This document shows positions 52,669-61,446 of a DNA stretch of 64,000 nucleotides, piece by piece (position 1 is the first letter of the stretch; each line of letters begins with the position of its first letter). A program made the position numbers and the translations under genes. This stretch comes from an uncultured Campylobacter sp. (GTDB taxonomy: Bacteria; Campylobacterota; Campylobacteria; Campylobacterales; Campylobacteraceae): assembly GCA_934718785.1 (NCBI GenBank), contig CAKVAF010000001.1, positions 124,001 through 188,000 on the forward strand, read 5' to 3'. The notes below the pieces were generated by a model that ran no database searches, had not been told where the DNA came from, and was given only the letters and a program-made list of their open reading frames with translations.

Positions 52669-53388
52669 TTAAAACTCGCGTAAAGCCCTTTTATAGTCTT
52701 CTTCGCTATCAATGCCTATGCTTTTTGTTTCAATTTGTAACATTTTAATATTTTTGCCATTTTCAAGTGCGCGAAGCTGCTCTAATTTCTCAGCTTTTTC
52801 AAGTCTTGATGGCTCAAATTTACAAAATTCACGCAAGGACTTTACGCTGTAAGCATAAATGCCTAAATGCGCTTTAAAATTACTATATTTTTCACGCTCA
52901 TAAGGTATTTTAGAGCGCGAAAAATAAAGAGCGTCCCCTTGTAAATTTGTAACAACCTTAACTAAATTACTATCCTCGCACTCTTTTGCACCTACTTCTT
53001 TAAAGCAGCTTGCCATAAAAGCTTTGTTTTGAAGTGCTAAGGTGGCAAAATCTTTAAATTTAGCGATATTAAAAGGCTCTATAAAGGGCTCATCAGCTTG
53101 CACATTGATAATAAGCTCATCATCTTTAAGCCCTAATTTCTGACAAGCTTCATTGAGTCTATCGGTGCCACTTTGATGATTTTTACTTGTTAAAATAGCT
53201 TTAAATTTATATTCTTGTGCGATTTGAAACACCTTTTCATCATCTACAGCTATGCAAATTTCATCAACTTCGCTCACTCTTTTAGCCGTAGCAATAAACA
53301 TAGGCAAGCCTCTAATTTCTTTTAAAATTTTATTTTCAAGACGCGTTGATTTAAGTCTTGCAGGGATTATTATCATTGTTTTATCCAT
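52669..53388 (-). CDS. kdsB: 3-deoxy-manno-octulosonate cytidylyltransferase
   Basis: 239 residues. IIIPARLKSTRLENKIL nucleotide-binding start, NVQADEPFI metal/CMP site and SRSKIPYER. It activates Kdo as CMP-Kdo for lipid A core synthesis. Overlaps thrC by 16 bases at its start and is the last gene of nadE-lpxK-thrC-kdsB. Confidence 0.95.
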   Translation of the reverse strand: MDKTMIIIPARLKSTRLENKILKEIRGLPMFIATAKRVSEVDEICIAVDDEKVFQIAQEYKFKAILTSKNHQSGTDRLNEACQKLGLKDDELIINVQADEPFIEPFNIAKFKDFATLALQNKAFMASCFKEVGAKECEDSNLVKVVTNLQGDALYFSRSKIPYEREKYSNFKAHLGIYAYSVKSLREFCKFEPSRLEKAEKLEQLRALENGKNIKMLQIETKSIGIDSEEDYKRALREF

Positions 53389-54779
53389 TCTAAAATGCTA
53401 TTTTTAAGCTCGCTAGGCTTAAAAACTTGCACTTTTTCATTTTCAGCCTTAAAAAGCTCTAAAAGCTCTTTTTTAATGCCTATTTTATAAAGCTCGGCAA
53501 GCTCTATCATCGCTTCTTTTTCATCTTCGCATTTTTTGCAAAATATCGCTTCATAAATGCTTGGGCTAAATTTAGTCCATTCAGCGGTGGAGGTGATTAA
53601 AACAGGGGTTTTAAGCTCGCTAGGCAAAAGCTTAAAGCAAGTTGCAGTATGAGGATCAATGATCTTAGTGCTTGCAAATTCTTTTATAAAATCTCTTGTT
53701 TCAATATCTGTGCTAAAATCAGCCTCAAAGTCTATTTGTAGGGCTTCAAGCTCACTTTTTTCAAGGCTAAAATGCTGATTTTTCTCAAGCTCAAAAAAAA
53801 GTTCTTTCGTGCGTTGATCGCCAAATTTATCAAAAATAAGTCTTTCAATATTTGATGAAATGAGTATATCCATCGCCGGACTTATGGTCTTTATGAGCTT
53901 ACGCCCCCTTAAATCATACTCGCCTTTTGTGAAAAAATCGCTTAAAATGTGATTTGCATTGGAAGCAATTTTTATTTTTCCTATATTTGCACCCATTTTT
54001 TTAGCATAATATGCACCCAAAGCATCACCAAAATTGCCACTTGGCACTATGATGTCAAATTTTTTGCCTATTTTTACACAGGCATAATAATGATAAATGA
54101 TTTGAAATAAAATGCGAGCAAAATTAATCGAATTTGCCGCTGTAAGCTCTAAATTTTCACTTTCTAAAGTCTTTTTAAAATCCTTATCATTTAAAAGCTC
54201 TTTTAAAGCTTTTTGCGCAACGTCAAAGTCGCTATCTATGGCAAAGCTTTTAAGATTTTTAGCCCTTAAGCTTGTCATTTGAAGAGCCTGGATTTTACTC
54301 GTGCCATTAAAGGGATAAATGCAAGCTGCTTTGATATTTTTAGCATTTTCTAAGGCTTTTAAAGTAGCAGGTCCTGTATCTCCACTCGTTGCACAAAGCA
54401 CTAAGAAATTTTTCTCCTTAGCAAATTCGCTTAAAAGCACGCCAAAAGGCTGAAGAGCCATATCCTTAAAAGCACGCGTAGGTCCGTGATAAAGCTCGTT
54501 TATATAAAGATTTTCTTTAATCTTAAAAAATTTCACAGGCTCACTTGCATCATCAAAGCTTTTATAGCTTTTTAAAGCCTTTTTAAAAAGCTCTTCAAAG
54601 CCAAATTCAAAGCTTTCAATGAGCTTTAAAGCAAAATCATAATAATTTAAATCTTTATAATCTTCGCCCTTAAATTTAGGCAAAATTTTAGGACAGTAAA
54701 GCCCACTTCCTGCGGGGTTTAAAACAGCTTCTTTGAAAGTTTTGCTGATATTTTCATCCCTGCTTAAGACAAGTTTCAT
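53373..54779 (-). CDS. thrC: Threonine synthase
   Basis: 468 residues from ATG 54779 (AAGG 7-10 bases upstream; an extra TTG precedes it). PLP enzyme of the long ThrC subclass: HGPTRAFKDMALQPFG with the lysine that binds PLP, ATSGDTGPATLKAL, and PSGNFGDALGAYYAKKMG. It converts phosphohomoserine to threonine. Follows lpxK by a few bases. Confidence 0.95.
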   Translation of the reverse strand: MKLVLSRDENISKTFKEAVLNPAGSGLYCPKILPKFKGEDYKDLNYYDFALKLIESFEFGFEELFKKALKSYKSFDDASEPVKFFKIKENLYINELYHGPTRAFKDMALQPFGVLLSEFAKEKNFLVLCATSGDTGPATLKALENAKNIKAACIYPFNGTSKIQALQMTSLRAKNLKSFAIDSDFDVAQKALKELLNDKDFKKTLESENLELTAANSINFARILFQIIYHYYACVKIGKKFDIIVPSGNFGDALGAYYAKKMGANIGKIKIASNANHILSDFFTKGEYDLRGRKLIKTISPAMDILISSNIERLIFDKFGDQRTKELFFELEKNQHFSLEKSELEALQIDFEADFSTDIETRDFIKEFASTKIIDPHTATCFKLLPSELKTPVLITSTAEWTKFSPSIYEAIFCKKCEDEKEAMIELAELYKIGIKKELLELFKAENEKVQVFKPSELKNSILEWIKQ

Positions 54780-54782
54780 CAA

Positions 54783-55709
54783 TCATCCTTTATAAGTTTT
54801 TACAAAGTTTAAAATTTTTTCTTTTAAAGCCTCGCAAAGCTCTATTTCAAGGCTTATAAGCTGGGTTTTAAAACCCATATCCTTAATCTTAACATAATCT
54901 TTAAAAGTAAGCATCAAGGTGTCGCAGTTGTGCTTTTTAAGTAAATTTTCAAGCTCTTCTTTTTTAAAAAAATAATGATCCTTAAAAAAATGACAAGCCC
55001 TAGCCTTTATAAAATGCTCAAAAAGCCTAAAAGGCTTAGCTATGGCTGTGATTAAAAGAGCCTTTTGATTTTCTTTTGTGTAAGAATATTTAAAAAAATC
55101 CCTGCCCTCAAGTGCTACATAATCAGCCCTTTTCTCAAAGCTTTTTGGCAAACGATAAGCCCCACTTGGCAAGACAAAATCAAAAAAAGGTTTTTGCGCA
55201 CTTTCAAGTAAAAGATCAAATTTTTTAATATAAAATTTAGAAAAAGCATCATCAAGCAAGATAAGATCAGCTCCTAAATTTTGAGCCTTTAAAATAGCTT
55301 TTTTTCTATCACTACTTACAATCACAGCATCAATAAAGTTCTCATAAGCATACTCTTGTGCCTCGTCCCCGCTCTCATAGGCGTTTAAAAGCACTTTTTG
55401 GTTTAATTTTACCAGTTTTAAGCCCTTGCTTTTTCTCTTATAACCCCTTAAAATCACAAAGATTTTTTTATCCTTAAAATGCTCTTTTAAAAATCTTGCA
55501 ATGGCCTTTGTGGTCGGTGTTTTAAAATTACCCCCAAAGCTTAAATTTCCTACACTTATGCTAGGAATTTGGGGTATGAATTTAAAATGAAGCTTTGTAT
55601 TTAAAAACGCAAAAAATAAATAAATGAGACTCAAAGGCAAAAGCAAAATCGCAAGTGCTTTTTGCATTAAGCTTGGGCTAAAAAAATAGCTATCTAGCCA
55701 GGTACTCAT
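54783..55709 (-). CDS. lpxK: Tetraacyldisaccharide 4'-kinase
   Basis: 308 residues. N-terminal membrane helix, then SVGNLSFGGNFKTPTTKAIAR, the family P-loop region (GNLSxGGxxKTP; the canonical T in GGTGKTP is altered to GGNFKTP), VILRGYKRKS and LILLDDAF. Phosphorylates the lipid A precursor at the inner membrane. Overlaps the nadE stop (ATGA). Confidence 0.92.
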   Translation of the reverse strand: MSTWLDSYFFSPSLMQKALAILLLPLSLIYLFFAFLNTKLHFKFIPQIPSISVGNLSFGGNFKTPTTKAIARFLKEHFKDKKIFVILRGYKRKSKGLKLVKLNQKVLLNAYESGDEAQEYAYENFIDAVIVSSDRKKAILKAQNLGADLILLDDAFSKFYIKKFDLLLESAQKPFFDFVLPSGAYRLPKSFEKRADYVALEGRDFFKYSYTKENQKALLITAIAKPFRLFEHFIKARACHFFKDHYFFKKEELENLLKKHNCDTLMLTFKDYVKIKDMGFKTQLISLEIELCEALKEKILNFVKTYKG

Positions 55710-56446
55710 AACTTTGCTATCGTAGGAAGTCTTCTTTTAAAGGCGTTTTTGCTTTCTCTTAGCTCTATCATCTTTAAAAGCTCTTTATCAGCAGTATTTA
55801 AAACACTCTCATCGCCCTTATCTCTAGCCTTTAAAAGAGTGTCAATCTTTGCATAAGAAAAGCCAAGCTCAGCCTCATCACTTTGTCCTGCGTATAAATC
55901 AGCACTAGCTGGCTTTGTGATGAAAATTTCAGGCAAACTTAAAAAGCGTGCAAGCTCGTAAATATCGCTTTTATAAAGCTCGCCTATGGGATTAAAAGCA
56001 CAAGCTAAGTCCCCATAAATTGTGCCATATCCTAGAGTAAGCTCGCTTTTATTGCTAGTGCCAGCCACAAGATAATTTAAACGTGCTGAATAATCATAAA
56101 GCAAGCTCATACGAATTCTAGCGCTTAAATTGCCTATTCTTAGCCTATCTTTTGTAGGGCTTGCCTTTAAAAAGGCATTTAAAATATCTTTAATTTCTAT
56201 AATTTCGTGCTTTAAGTTTAGAATTTGGCATAAATTTAGCGCGTCTTTAAGATTATTTTCATTTGAAAACTGAGAAGGCATTAAAAGAGCAAAGCAGTTC
56301 TCATTCAAAGCTTCTTTACAAAGCGTTGCCACCACAGCACTATCAACGCCCCCACTAAGTCCAAGTAGCGCTCCTTTAAGTCCTGATTCTTGCACCTGTT
56401 CTTTGATAAAATGAATGAGCTTATCTTTTATGAGTGAAAAATTCAT
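55706..56446 (-). CDS. nadE: NAD synthetase, ammonia-dependent
   Basis: 246 residues from ATG 56446 (a TTG at 56458 lacks a ribosome site). GALLGLSGGVDSAVVATLC is the PP-loop, followed by TSNKSELTLGYGTIYGD and PSADLYAGQSDE with the E that binds ammonia/ATP. Last step of NAD synthesis. No glutaminase domain is fused, so it uses free ammonia. Divergent from the MBL hydrolase. Confidence 0.94.
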   Translation of the reverse strand: MNFSLIKDKLIHFIKEQVQESGLKGALLGLSGGVDSAVVATLCKEALNENCFALLMPSQFSNENNLKDALNLCQILNLKHEIIEIKDILNAFLKASPTKDRLRIGNLSARIRMSLLYDYSARLNYLVAGTSNKSELTLGYGTIYGDLACAFNPIGELYKSDIYELARFLSLPEIFITKPASADLYAGQSDEAELGFSYAKIDTLLKARDKGDESVLNTADKELLKMIELRESKNAFKRRLPTIAKL

Positions 56447-56465
56447 ACCCTGTTCCAAGATTTGA

Positions 56466-56471
56466 TATAAT
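56466..56471 (+). promoter_or_regulatory. Candidate -10 box of MBL hydrolase gene
   Basis: TATAAT 31 bases before ATG 56503, in the short nadE/MBL divergent region. Confidence 0.45.
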
Positions 56472-56502
56472 TTTGTTATTATAACTCATTTAGGATTACA
56501 AA

Positions 56503-57111
56503 ATGCAAATTTTACAAAAAGCCTGTGGGCCATATGCTACAAATTGTTATATTTTAAAGACTGATAAGGGTGATTTTGTCATTGATCCGGGCGTAAATGC
56601 GCTTGAGTTTATTAAGCAAAACTGCACGCAAATAAAGGCTATTTTAAATACTCACGGCCATTTTGATCATGTGTGGGATAATGAAGCGCTAAAGAAGCAT
56701 TTTAAAGCGCCTATTTACATACACGAAAAAGATGAGTTTATGCTTAATGATCCTTTTAATACAGGGCATAAACATTCTAAGGCTGATTTTTTAATCAAAG
56801 ATGAAGAAGTTTTTGACATTGAGGGTGTGAGTTTTAAATTTCATTTTTTTCCAGGACACACGCCAGGATGTTGTATGATAGAGCTTGTGGGGGAAAATTT
56901 GATGTTTAGTGGGGATTTTTTGTTTCAAAATAGCATAGGGCGTTATGATTTTCCTTATTCAAGTGCAAGTGATATGAAAAAAAGTATTCAAAAAGCGGCT
57001 TTAATCAAGGATGATTTTAAGCTTTTGCCAGGTCATGGCTTTGAGACGACGCTTAAAAAAGAGCAAAATAATTTTAATTTTTGGCTCAATCAACTCAATT
57101 TAGAGCTTTAA
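56503..57111 (+). CDS. MBL-fold hydrolase (glyoxalase II-like)
   Basis: 202 residues. Metal-binding NTHGHFDHVWDNE (HxHxDH), then HFFPGHTPGCC, GDFLFQNSIGRYDFPYSS and LPGHGFET, all with the spacing of glyoxalase II-like enzymes. Substrate is probably a thioester or similar; glyoxalase II itself is unproven. The adjacent gene starts two bases after. Confidence 0.92.
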   Translation: MQILQKACGPYATNCYILKTDKGDFVIDPGVNALEFIKQNCTQIKAILNTHGHFDHVWDNEALKKHFKAPIYIHEKDEFMLNDPFNTGHKHSKADFLIKDEEVFDIEGVSFKFHFFPGHTPGCCMIELVGENLMFSGDFLFQNSIGRYDFPYSSASDMKKSIQKAALIKDDFKLLPGHGFETTLKKEQNNFNFWLNQLNLEL

Positions 57112-57112
57112 A

Positions 57113-57514
57113 ATGGTAATTTTTCAATCTTTATTCGAGTTTTTAAGCCTTTATCTTATCTTTTTATGTGCTTTTTGTCTTTTGGGTGCTTTTTTTCAAA
57201 ACAGGCTTGAAAACTTAAAGAAAAAAGAGCTTGAAAGCATTAAAAAAAGGCTTGATAAGGATTTGAACGAATTTGAAAAAGAAGAAAATTTAAAAACTAA
57301 AAAATCAAAAATGAAAAAAATTTATGAGTTTTGCCCTTGTCAAAGAGCTACAAGCAGTGGTTTAGCAAGTAAAATTTGCATTTATAGTGCAGGATTTTGC
57401 TTTATGCTTTCTTTAAGCAATATTGCTTTGATTCAAAACTATGAGTTTATAACTTTTTTGCTTTTATTTTTATCTTTTCTAACCCTTTTCATAGGCTGGA
57501 TGATTAAAAAATAA
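57113..57514 (+). CDS. Small membrane protein, hypothetical
   Basis: 133 residues. Three hydrophobic segments: residues 8-27, and two at the C-terminus (CMLSLSNIALIQ region and TFLLLFLSFLTLFIGWM). A charged coiled-coil-like loop (KKKELESIKKRLDKD) lies between. CPCQRATSSG near the middle has a CPC motif. Translationally coupled to the MBL hydrolase. Function unknown; this pairing exists in C. jejuni as I recall. Confidence 0.75.
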   Translation: MVIFQSLFEFLSLYLIFLCAFCLLGAFFQNRLENLKKKELESIKKRLDKDLNEFEKEENLKTKKSKMKKIYEFCPCQRATSSGLASKICIYSAGFCFMLSLSNIALIQNYEFITFLLLFLSFLTLFIGWMIKK

Positions 57515-57572
57515 ATTAATTTTGCTTTGAACTTGCTTTAAGCTTAAAAGCAGCACATCAATTTAAAGCACA

Positions 57573-57752
57573 TTACCATTTATCAGGCGTTAGGGGTAGA
57601 TTGACCCAGTTTTTAGGACATTCTTCATGGTAAGTCCCACTCGCATCATAATAGGGCTTGCAATCATCATAAAGCCTATTTGAAATACCCCTTTCGTTGA
57701 TGAAGCAGCCGCTGATGAGAAGGGCTAAAAAAATTATAAGAAATTTCATCAT
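57573..57752 (-). CDS. Small lipoprotein, hypothetical
   Basis: 59 residues. Signal peptide MKFLIIFLALLISGC with the lipobox Cys, then a short mature part holding two further cysteines (DDCKPYYDAS and EECPKNW) that could form a disulfide, ending LTPDKW. ATG ATG at 57752 overlaps the nuclease stop as ATGA/TGATG. In C. jejuni a small lipoprotein gene also follows this nuclease. Confidence 0.75.
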   Translation of the reverse strand: MMKFLIIFLALLISGCFINERGISNRLYDDCKPYYDASGTYHEECPKNWVNLPLTPDKW

Positions 57753-58282
57753 TTTTTACCCTTGAAAGAATGATTTTTGCGCCACTCATAAGGCTCTATG
57801 GGATGATTATCTTGCCAAAGACCCAGCTTAGCAGCTTGAGCGCTTCTTTGCTCGCTTAAATATTTATCACTATAATACACATAAGCCCACGCAAAGCCAT
57901 TTGCAACCATTTCTTTATTGATATCCTTGCCATCAAGTTCTACAATGCCAAGTGTTCTTTTATATTTATCTTTTTGTGTTGTTTTAACAATAACTTGTTT
58001 TCCAGCAATGAGACTGGCTAGAAATTCCTTAGCCTTTTTGCCATAAGCTTGATTACTCTCAGGCGCGTCAATACCATAAAATCTCACTCTCACGCGCTCA
58101 TTTGAAGCGCTTAAAAGCTCGATAGTATCGCCATCTATCACGCGCACGACCTTGCCTTGAATCACGCTTTCATCAGGTAAAAAGCTCTTCACGCAAGCGA
58201 TGAGTAAAAATGCTACAAGCAAAATCGCTAAGCGCTTGGGACTACTTGCAAGCGCTCTTAAGTTTAAAGCTCTTTTCATCAT
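57749..58282 (-). CDS. Secreted thermonuclease-like nuclease (SNase)
   Basis: 177 residues. An N-terminal signal or membrane anchor with LLIACVKSF precedes the SNase domain: VRVIDGDTIELL (Asp), RVRFYGIDAPESNQ (Arg, Asp, Glu), KEFLASLIAGKQV and KRTLGIVELDG. Calcium-dependent nuclease acting outside the cytoplasm. Begins 6 bases after pflA ends and overlaps the small lipoprotein gene. Confidence 0.92.
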   Translation of the reverse strand: MMKRALNLRALASSPKRLAILLVAFLLIACVKSFLPDESVIQGKVVRVIDGDTIELLSASNERVRVRFYGIDAPESNQAYGKKAKEFLASLIAGKQVIVKTTQKDKYKRTLGIVELDGKDINKEMVANGFAWAYVYYSDKYLSEQRSAQAAKLGLWQDNHPIEPYEWRKNHSFKGKK

Positions 58283-58288
58283 TTTACT

Positions 58289-60655
58289 TTATTGAATGCC
58301 CAAAACACTAGCTTTTTGGCGGCACAAATCCTGCCAATTTGAAGTGGCATTGACATTCATACACGCTCTTAAGCTTGCATTTTGCGCGTTTTGATTTTGC
58401 ATTTTTTCATAAATATCACTTTGCATAAAAAAGGCTCTTGCCCTATCTGCTGCGCTTAAATTGATCTTTAGCAAGTCTTTAAGCGCAGCTAGAGCTTCGT
58501 CAAATTGTCCTGTTTTATCTAAGGTGTTTAAATAAATAAACTCAAGCTCGGGCGAATAGACATTAACCCCCTTTAAATTTTGAAAATCAATGGCTTTAGG
58601 AGCGTAAGTGAGAATACTTGTCGTTAAATTTCTATCATTACAATAAAGCAAAAACTCATACAAGGCTTCTACCATTTGATAATTCATCTCAAAGCCTTCT
58701 AAAGCATTTAAGCTCTTTATCGCGTCATTATAATCTTCGCTTCGAAGCTGGGCTAAAAATTTCACATAATAAGCGTCAAAATTTTCTTTCTCGCTTTTCA
58801 TAATGCGCGAATCAAGCACTGAATTGGCTAGATTGATGGCTTTGGCATAGCTTTTTTCATCAAGATCCATTTTCGCTTCTTCAATGTCATAATAAATAGG
58901 ATCTTGCGCCCTGTTTGCGTGGATAAACTCTTTAGCCTGCGTTATTTTTAGCGTGCGTTTAAAGCAAGCTAAAAGTGCTTTTTTGTCATTGGCCTTACTG
59001 CCTATATCATAGGCTTTAAACTCTTCATAAATATTTGTAGCACGAATGCAATCATCATTTCTAATGGCACTATCAAGTCTTGCAAGAGCAGCGTTTGCTA
59101 AGATATTTCTAATCTCAGGATTATCATACTTTTCGATATCGTTTTTATAAGCGATGATGGCGTCTAAATTATTTTCTTTTTCATAAAGCTTGACATCATA
59201 AACGAGAGCTTTTGCAGCAATTTCATTGGCGTATTGTTGCATGAGTTCTTTATAGCGCGTATGCAGCAAGGTGGCGTTATTTTCAGGCAGATTAAAAAAT
59301 ACATTATCCTTGGCTTCATTGATTAAACTCATATATTCGCTATTATTTTCAAACTCGTCGCTGTATAAGTCAAGCAGTCGTTTTGCGTCCGTGTAGCGCG
59401 GTGTCTTGCTCATCGCAAGGGCTAAATTCCTAAGCGTGCTTTCATATAAAGGATCATTTTTGGCTAGGGTGTTAAAAACTTGCTCGTAAATTTCAGCACT
59501 GAGCGCGTAATCTTTATCATCATAAAGCAAATTTGCAAGGTTTAAGGATAGGGCTTGATTTTGCGCAAAGGCTTTAGGATTTGCTTTAAAGACGGTGTCA
59601 ATGAGATTAAAGGCATTGTTTTTATCTTTATCTAAAAAGGCAAGCCTAGCCAAAGAAATCGCCGATCGCGCCGCAGTATCAGGCTCTTTGCTCTTATAAT
59701 AAATGTCATTGTAAATAAGCTCAGCTTGATTTTTCTCGCCTAAAGTGCTGATATAATCTGCATAATCAAGCAAGCCCAGCTGGGCAAAATGATCGTTTGG
59801 ATGCTCATTAGCCAAAACGCCTATGGTGTAATCGACATTTGACTTTTGCTCTAAAGCCATATACGCTCTAAGCGTGATATAAAGCACTTCAGTGAAATTT
59901 CTATCGCTGGTGTAGGTCCTGCCCCACGCTTTGGCTTCTTCTAAAAGCATTTCAAGCTCGTCTTGATTGCGAAAATCAGGCGTGTAAGTATAAAGCTGAT
60001 TTTTAGCTCTAAGCCTGTAAAGCTCAAATTCATTCATAAAAATGCTGCCCTGATACCTAGAAATCGCATTCGTCGCGTCAGTGATAACCTGGGTGTAATT
60101 TTCTTTCTCATACTCATCTTTAATGCGTAAAAAGGTGTTAATATCAGCACTTTGTGGGATAATCACAGGATTAGAATCTAAATCCAGTGCCCCCACAAAA
60201 GGCAAATTCGCATCATCAAATTCCACCTCAAAGTCAAGCCCATTTGATGGCGTGATATAAGGAATTTCATTGCTGAATAAAAAAGTATAATTTGTTGAGT
60301 TTTGCTCTAAATTTGTATTTTTAATGATATTTTCTTCATAAATTTTTTGCGATAAATCAAACATTTTTGCAGGTATTTTTGGCAAAATATTAATTTGCGT
60401 GGCGTTTTCATTTTTGATGAACTCAAGGTCAAAAAAATTAAAATTTTGATTTTTAAGCTCGCTATGCACATTGCCTAAAACAAGGCATTCAAAGTGATTT
60501 TTACCATCATTTATCAGCTCTTTGCATGAAAAATTATTTTCATCGCTTAAATGCAGCACGCCAAAAGGCGAGTTTGGATTGCGCCCTACATTAAAAACAA
60601 GCTCAAAGCTAAAAATAAACTGAGTGAGTAAAAAAATTATCCATAAAATTCTCAT
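58289..60655 (-). CDS. pflA: Paralysed-flagellum protein PflA (TPR motor scaffold)
   Basis: 788 residues, the length I remember for C. jejuni PflA. Signal peptide (MRILWIIFLLTQFIFSFE), an N-terminal beta-rich domain to about residue 160, then helical TPR-like repeats to the end. In Campylobacter PflA and PflB form the disk that places extra stators around the motor; mutants assemble paralysed flagella. The neighbourhood (pepD, unknown gene, nuclease) differs from C. jejuni, where pflA lies beside nuoN. Confidence 0.85.
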   Translation of the reverse strand: MRILWIIFLLTQFIFSFELVFNVGRNPNSPFGVLHLSDENNFSCKELINDGKNHFECLVLGNVHSELKNQNFNFFDLEFIKNENATQINILPKIPAKMFDLSQKIYEENIIKNTNLEQNSTNYTFLFSNEIPYITPSNGLDFEVEFDDANLPFVGALDLDSNPVIIPQSADINTFLRIKDEYEKENYTQVITDATNAISRYQGSIFMNEFELYRLRAKNQLYTYTPDFRNQDELEMLLEEAKAWGRTYTSDRNFTEVLYITLRAYMALEQKSNVDYTIGVLANEHPNDHFAQLGLLDYADYISTLGEKNQAELIYNDIYYKSKEPDTAARSAISLARLAFLDKDKNNAFNLIDTVFKANPKAFAQNQALSLNLANLLYDDKDYALSAEIYEQVFNTLAKNDPLYESTLRNLALAMSKTPRYTDAKRLLDLYSDEFENNSEYMSLINEAKDNVFFNLPENNATLLHTRYKELMQQYANEIAAKALVYDVKLYEKENNLDAIIAYKNDIEKYDNPEIRNILANAALARLDSAIRNDDCIRATNIYEEFKAYDIGSKANDKKALLACFKRTLKITQAKEFIHANRAQDPIYYDIEEAKMDLDEKSYAKAINLANSVLDSRIMKSEKENFDAYYVKFLAQLRSEDYNDAIKSLNALEGFEMNYQMVEALYEFLLYCNDRNLTTSILTYAPKAIDFQNLKGVNVYSPELEFIYLNTLDKTGQFDEALAALKDLLKINLSAADRARAFFMQSDIYEKMQNQNAQNASLRACMNVNATSNWQDLCRQKASVLGIQ

Positions 60656-60693
60656 AACAAAATTATATCCATATTTTTTTGAAATTTGATAAA

Positions 60694-61446
60694 CTAAGCC
60701 TTTTTATCTAAAGAAAGCTTTAAAAAATCATAATTTTTTTCTAGGCCAAAAGCTTTGAAATTTAAAAAGCCCAAATTTGTATTTAAACTCTCATCCATTA
60801 AAAGCTCGCTTTCAAAGCCTTTATCTCCTGCTTTAAGATTTAATTTTTCATTAAATTTAGCCTTTAAAATCATAGCAAAAGCTTTTTTACAATGAATGAA
60901 ATCATCTTTTAAATCAAGATTAAAAATCACCGCCCCATCGTAATTATCAAGCTCTTTAAGCTTTGTAAATTTAAAACTCTCATCAAAATTAAAGCTCTTT
61001 TGAAAAAGCTTTTTTTCATCCTTAAAATCATCTTTTTCAAGGTCTTTTAAATCATTGCTACAAAGTGTTTTTAACTTTAAGCTTTTGCTTAAGAAATTTA
61101 AAAAAAAGGCTATATTTTCGTAATCTTTATGCCTTTTTAAATTCGCATCAAAGATGATTAAATCAGCATTTTTTAAAAACTCAAGCACCTCAAAGGCTTC
61201 TTCTTCGCCAAAGCAAGACTCAGCGCTCAAATAGCCTTCATCGAGCTCGTAAAAGCTTTTTTCATCAAGCATTTTAGCTAAAATTGCCAGCACAAAGGGC
61301 GTGCTAGCGATTTCGCATTTATAAAAAGAGCCTAAAAAATTCTCATCTTTTAAAAAAGAAATATTTAAGCTCTCATTCAAATTGAGCCACTCGCAAAGCT
61401 TTTTGCACCTAATGCTAGGAAGATCTAAAAAGGATAAAATTCTCAT
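60694..61446 (-). CDS. Hypothetical protein
   Basis: 250 residues, no signal peptide or membrane segment. ILSFLDLPSIRCKKLCEWLN at the start and GYLSAESCFGEEEAFEVLEF near residue 75 look like conserved blocks. The C-terminal third is Lys/Asp/Phe-rich. It could belong to the poorly conserved proteins that replace NuoE/F in Campylobacter complex I, but I cannot confirm that. Its ATG follows the pepD TGA without a gap (TGAATG), so it is co-translated. Confidence 0.6.
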   Translation of the reverse strand: MRILSFLDLPSIRCKKLCEWLNLNESLNISFLKDENFLGSFYKCEIASTPFVLAILAKMLDEKSFYELDEGYLSAESCFGEEEAFEVLEFLKNADLIIFDANLKRHKDYENIAFFLNFLSKSLKLKTLCSNDLKDLEKDDFKDEKKLFQKSFNFDESFKFTKLKELDNYDGAVIFNLDLKDDFIHCKKAFAMILKAKFNEKLNLKAGDKGFESELLMDESLNTNLGFLNFKAFGLEKNYDFLKLSLDKKA

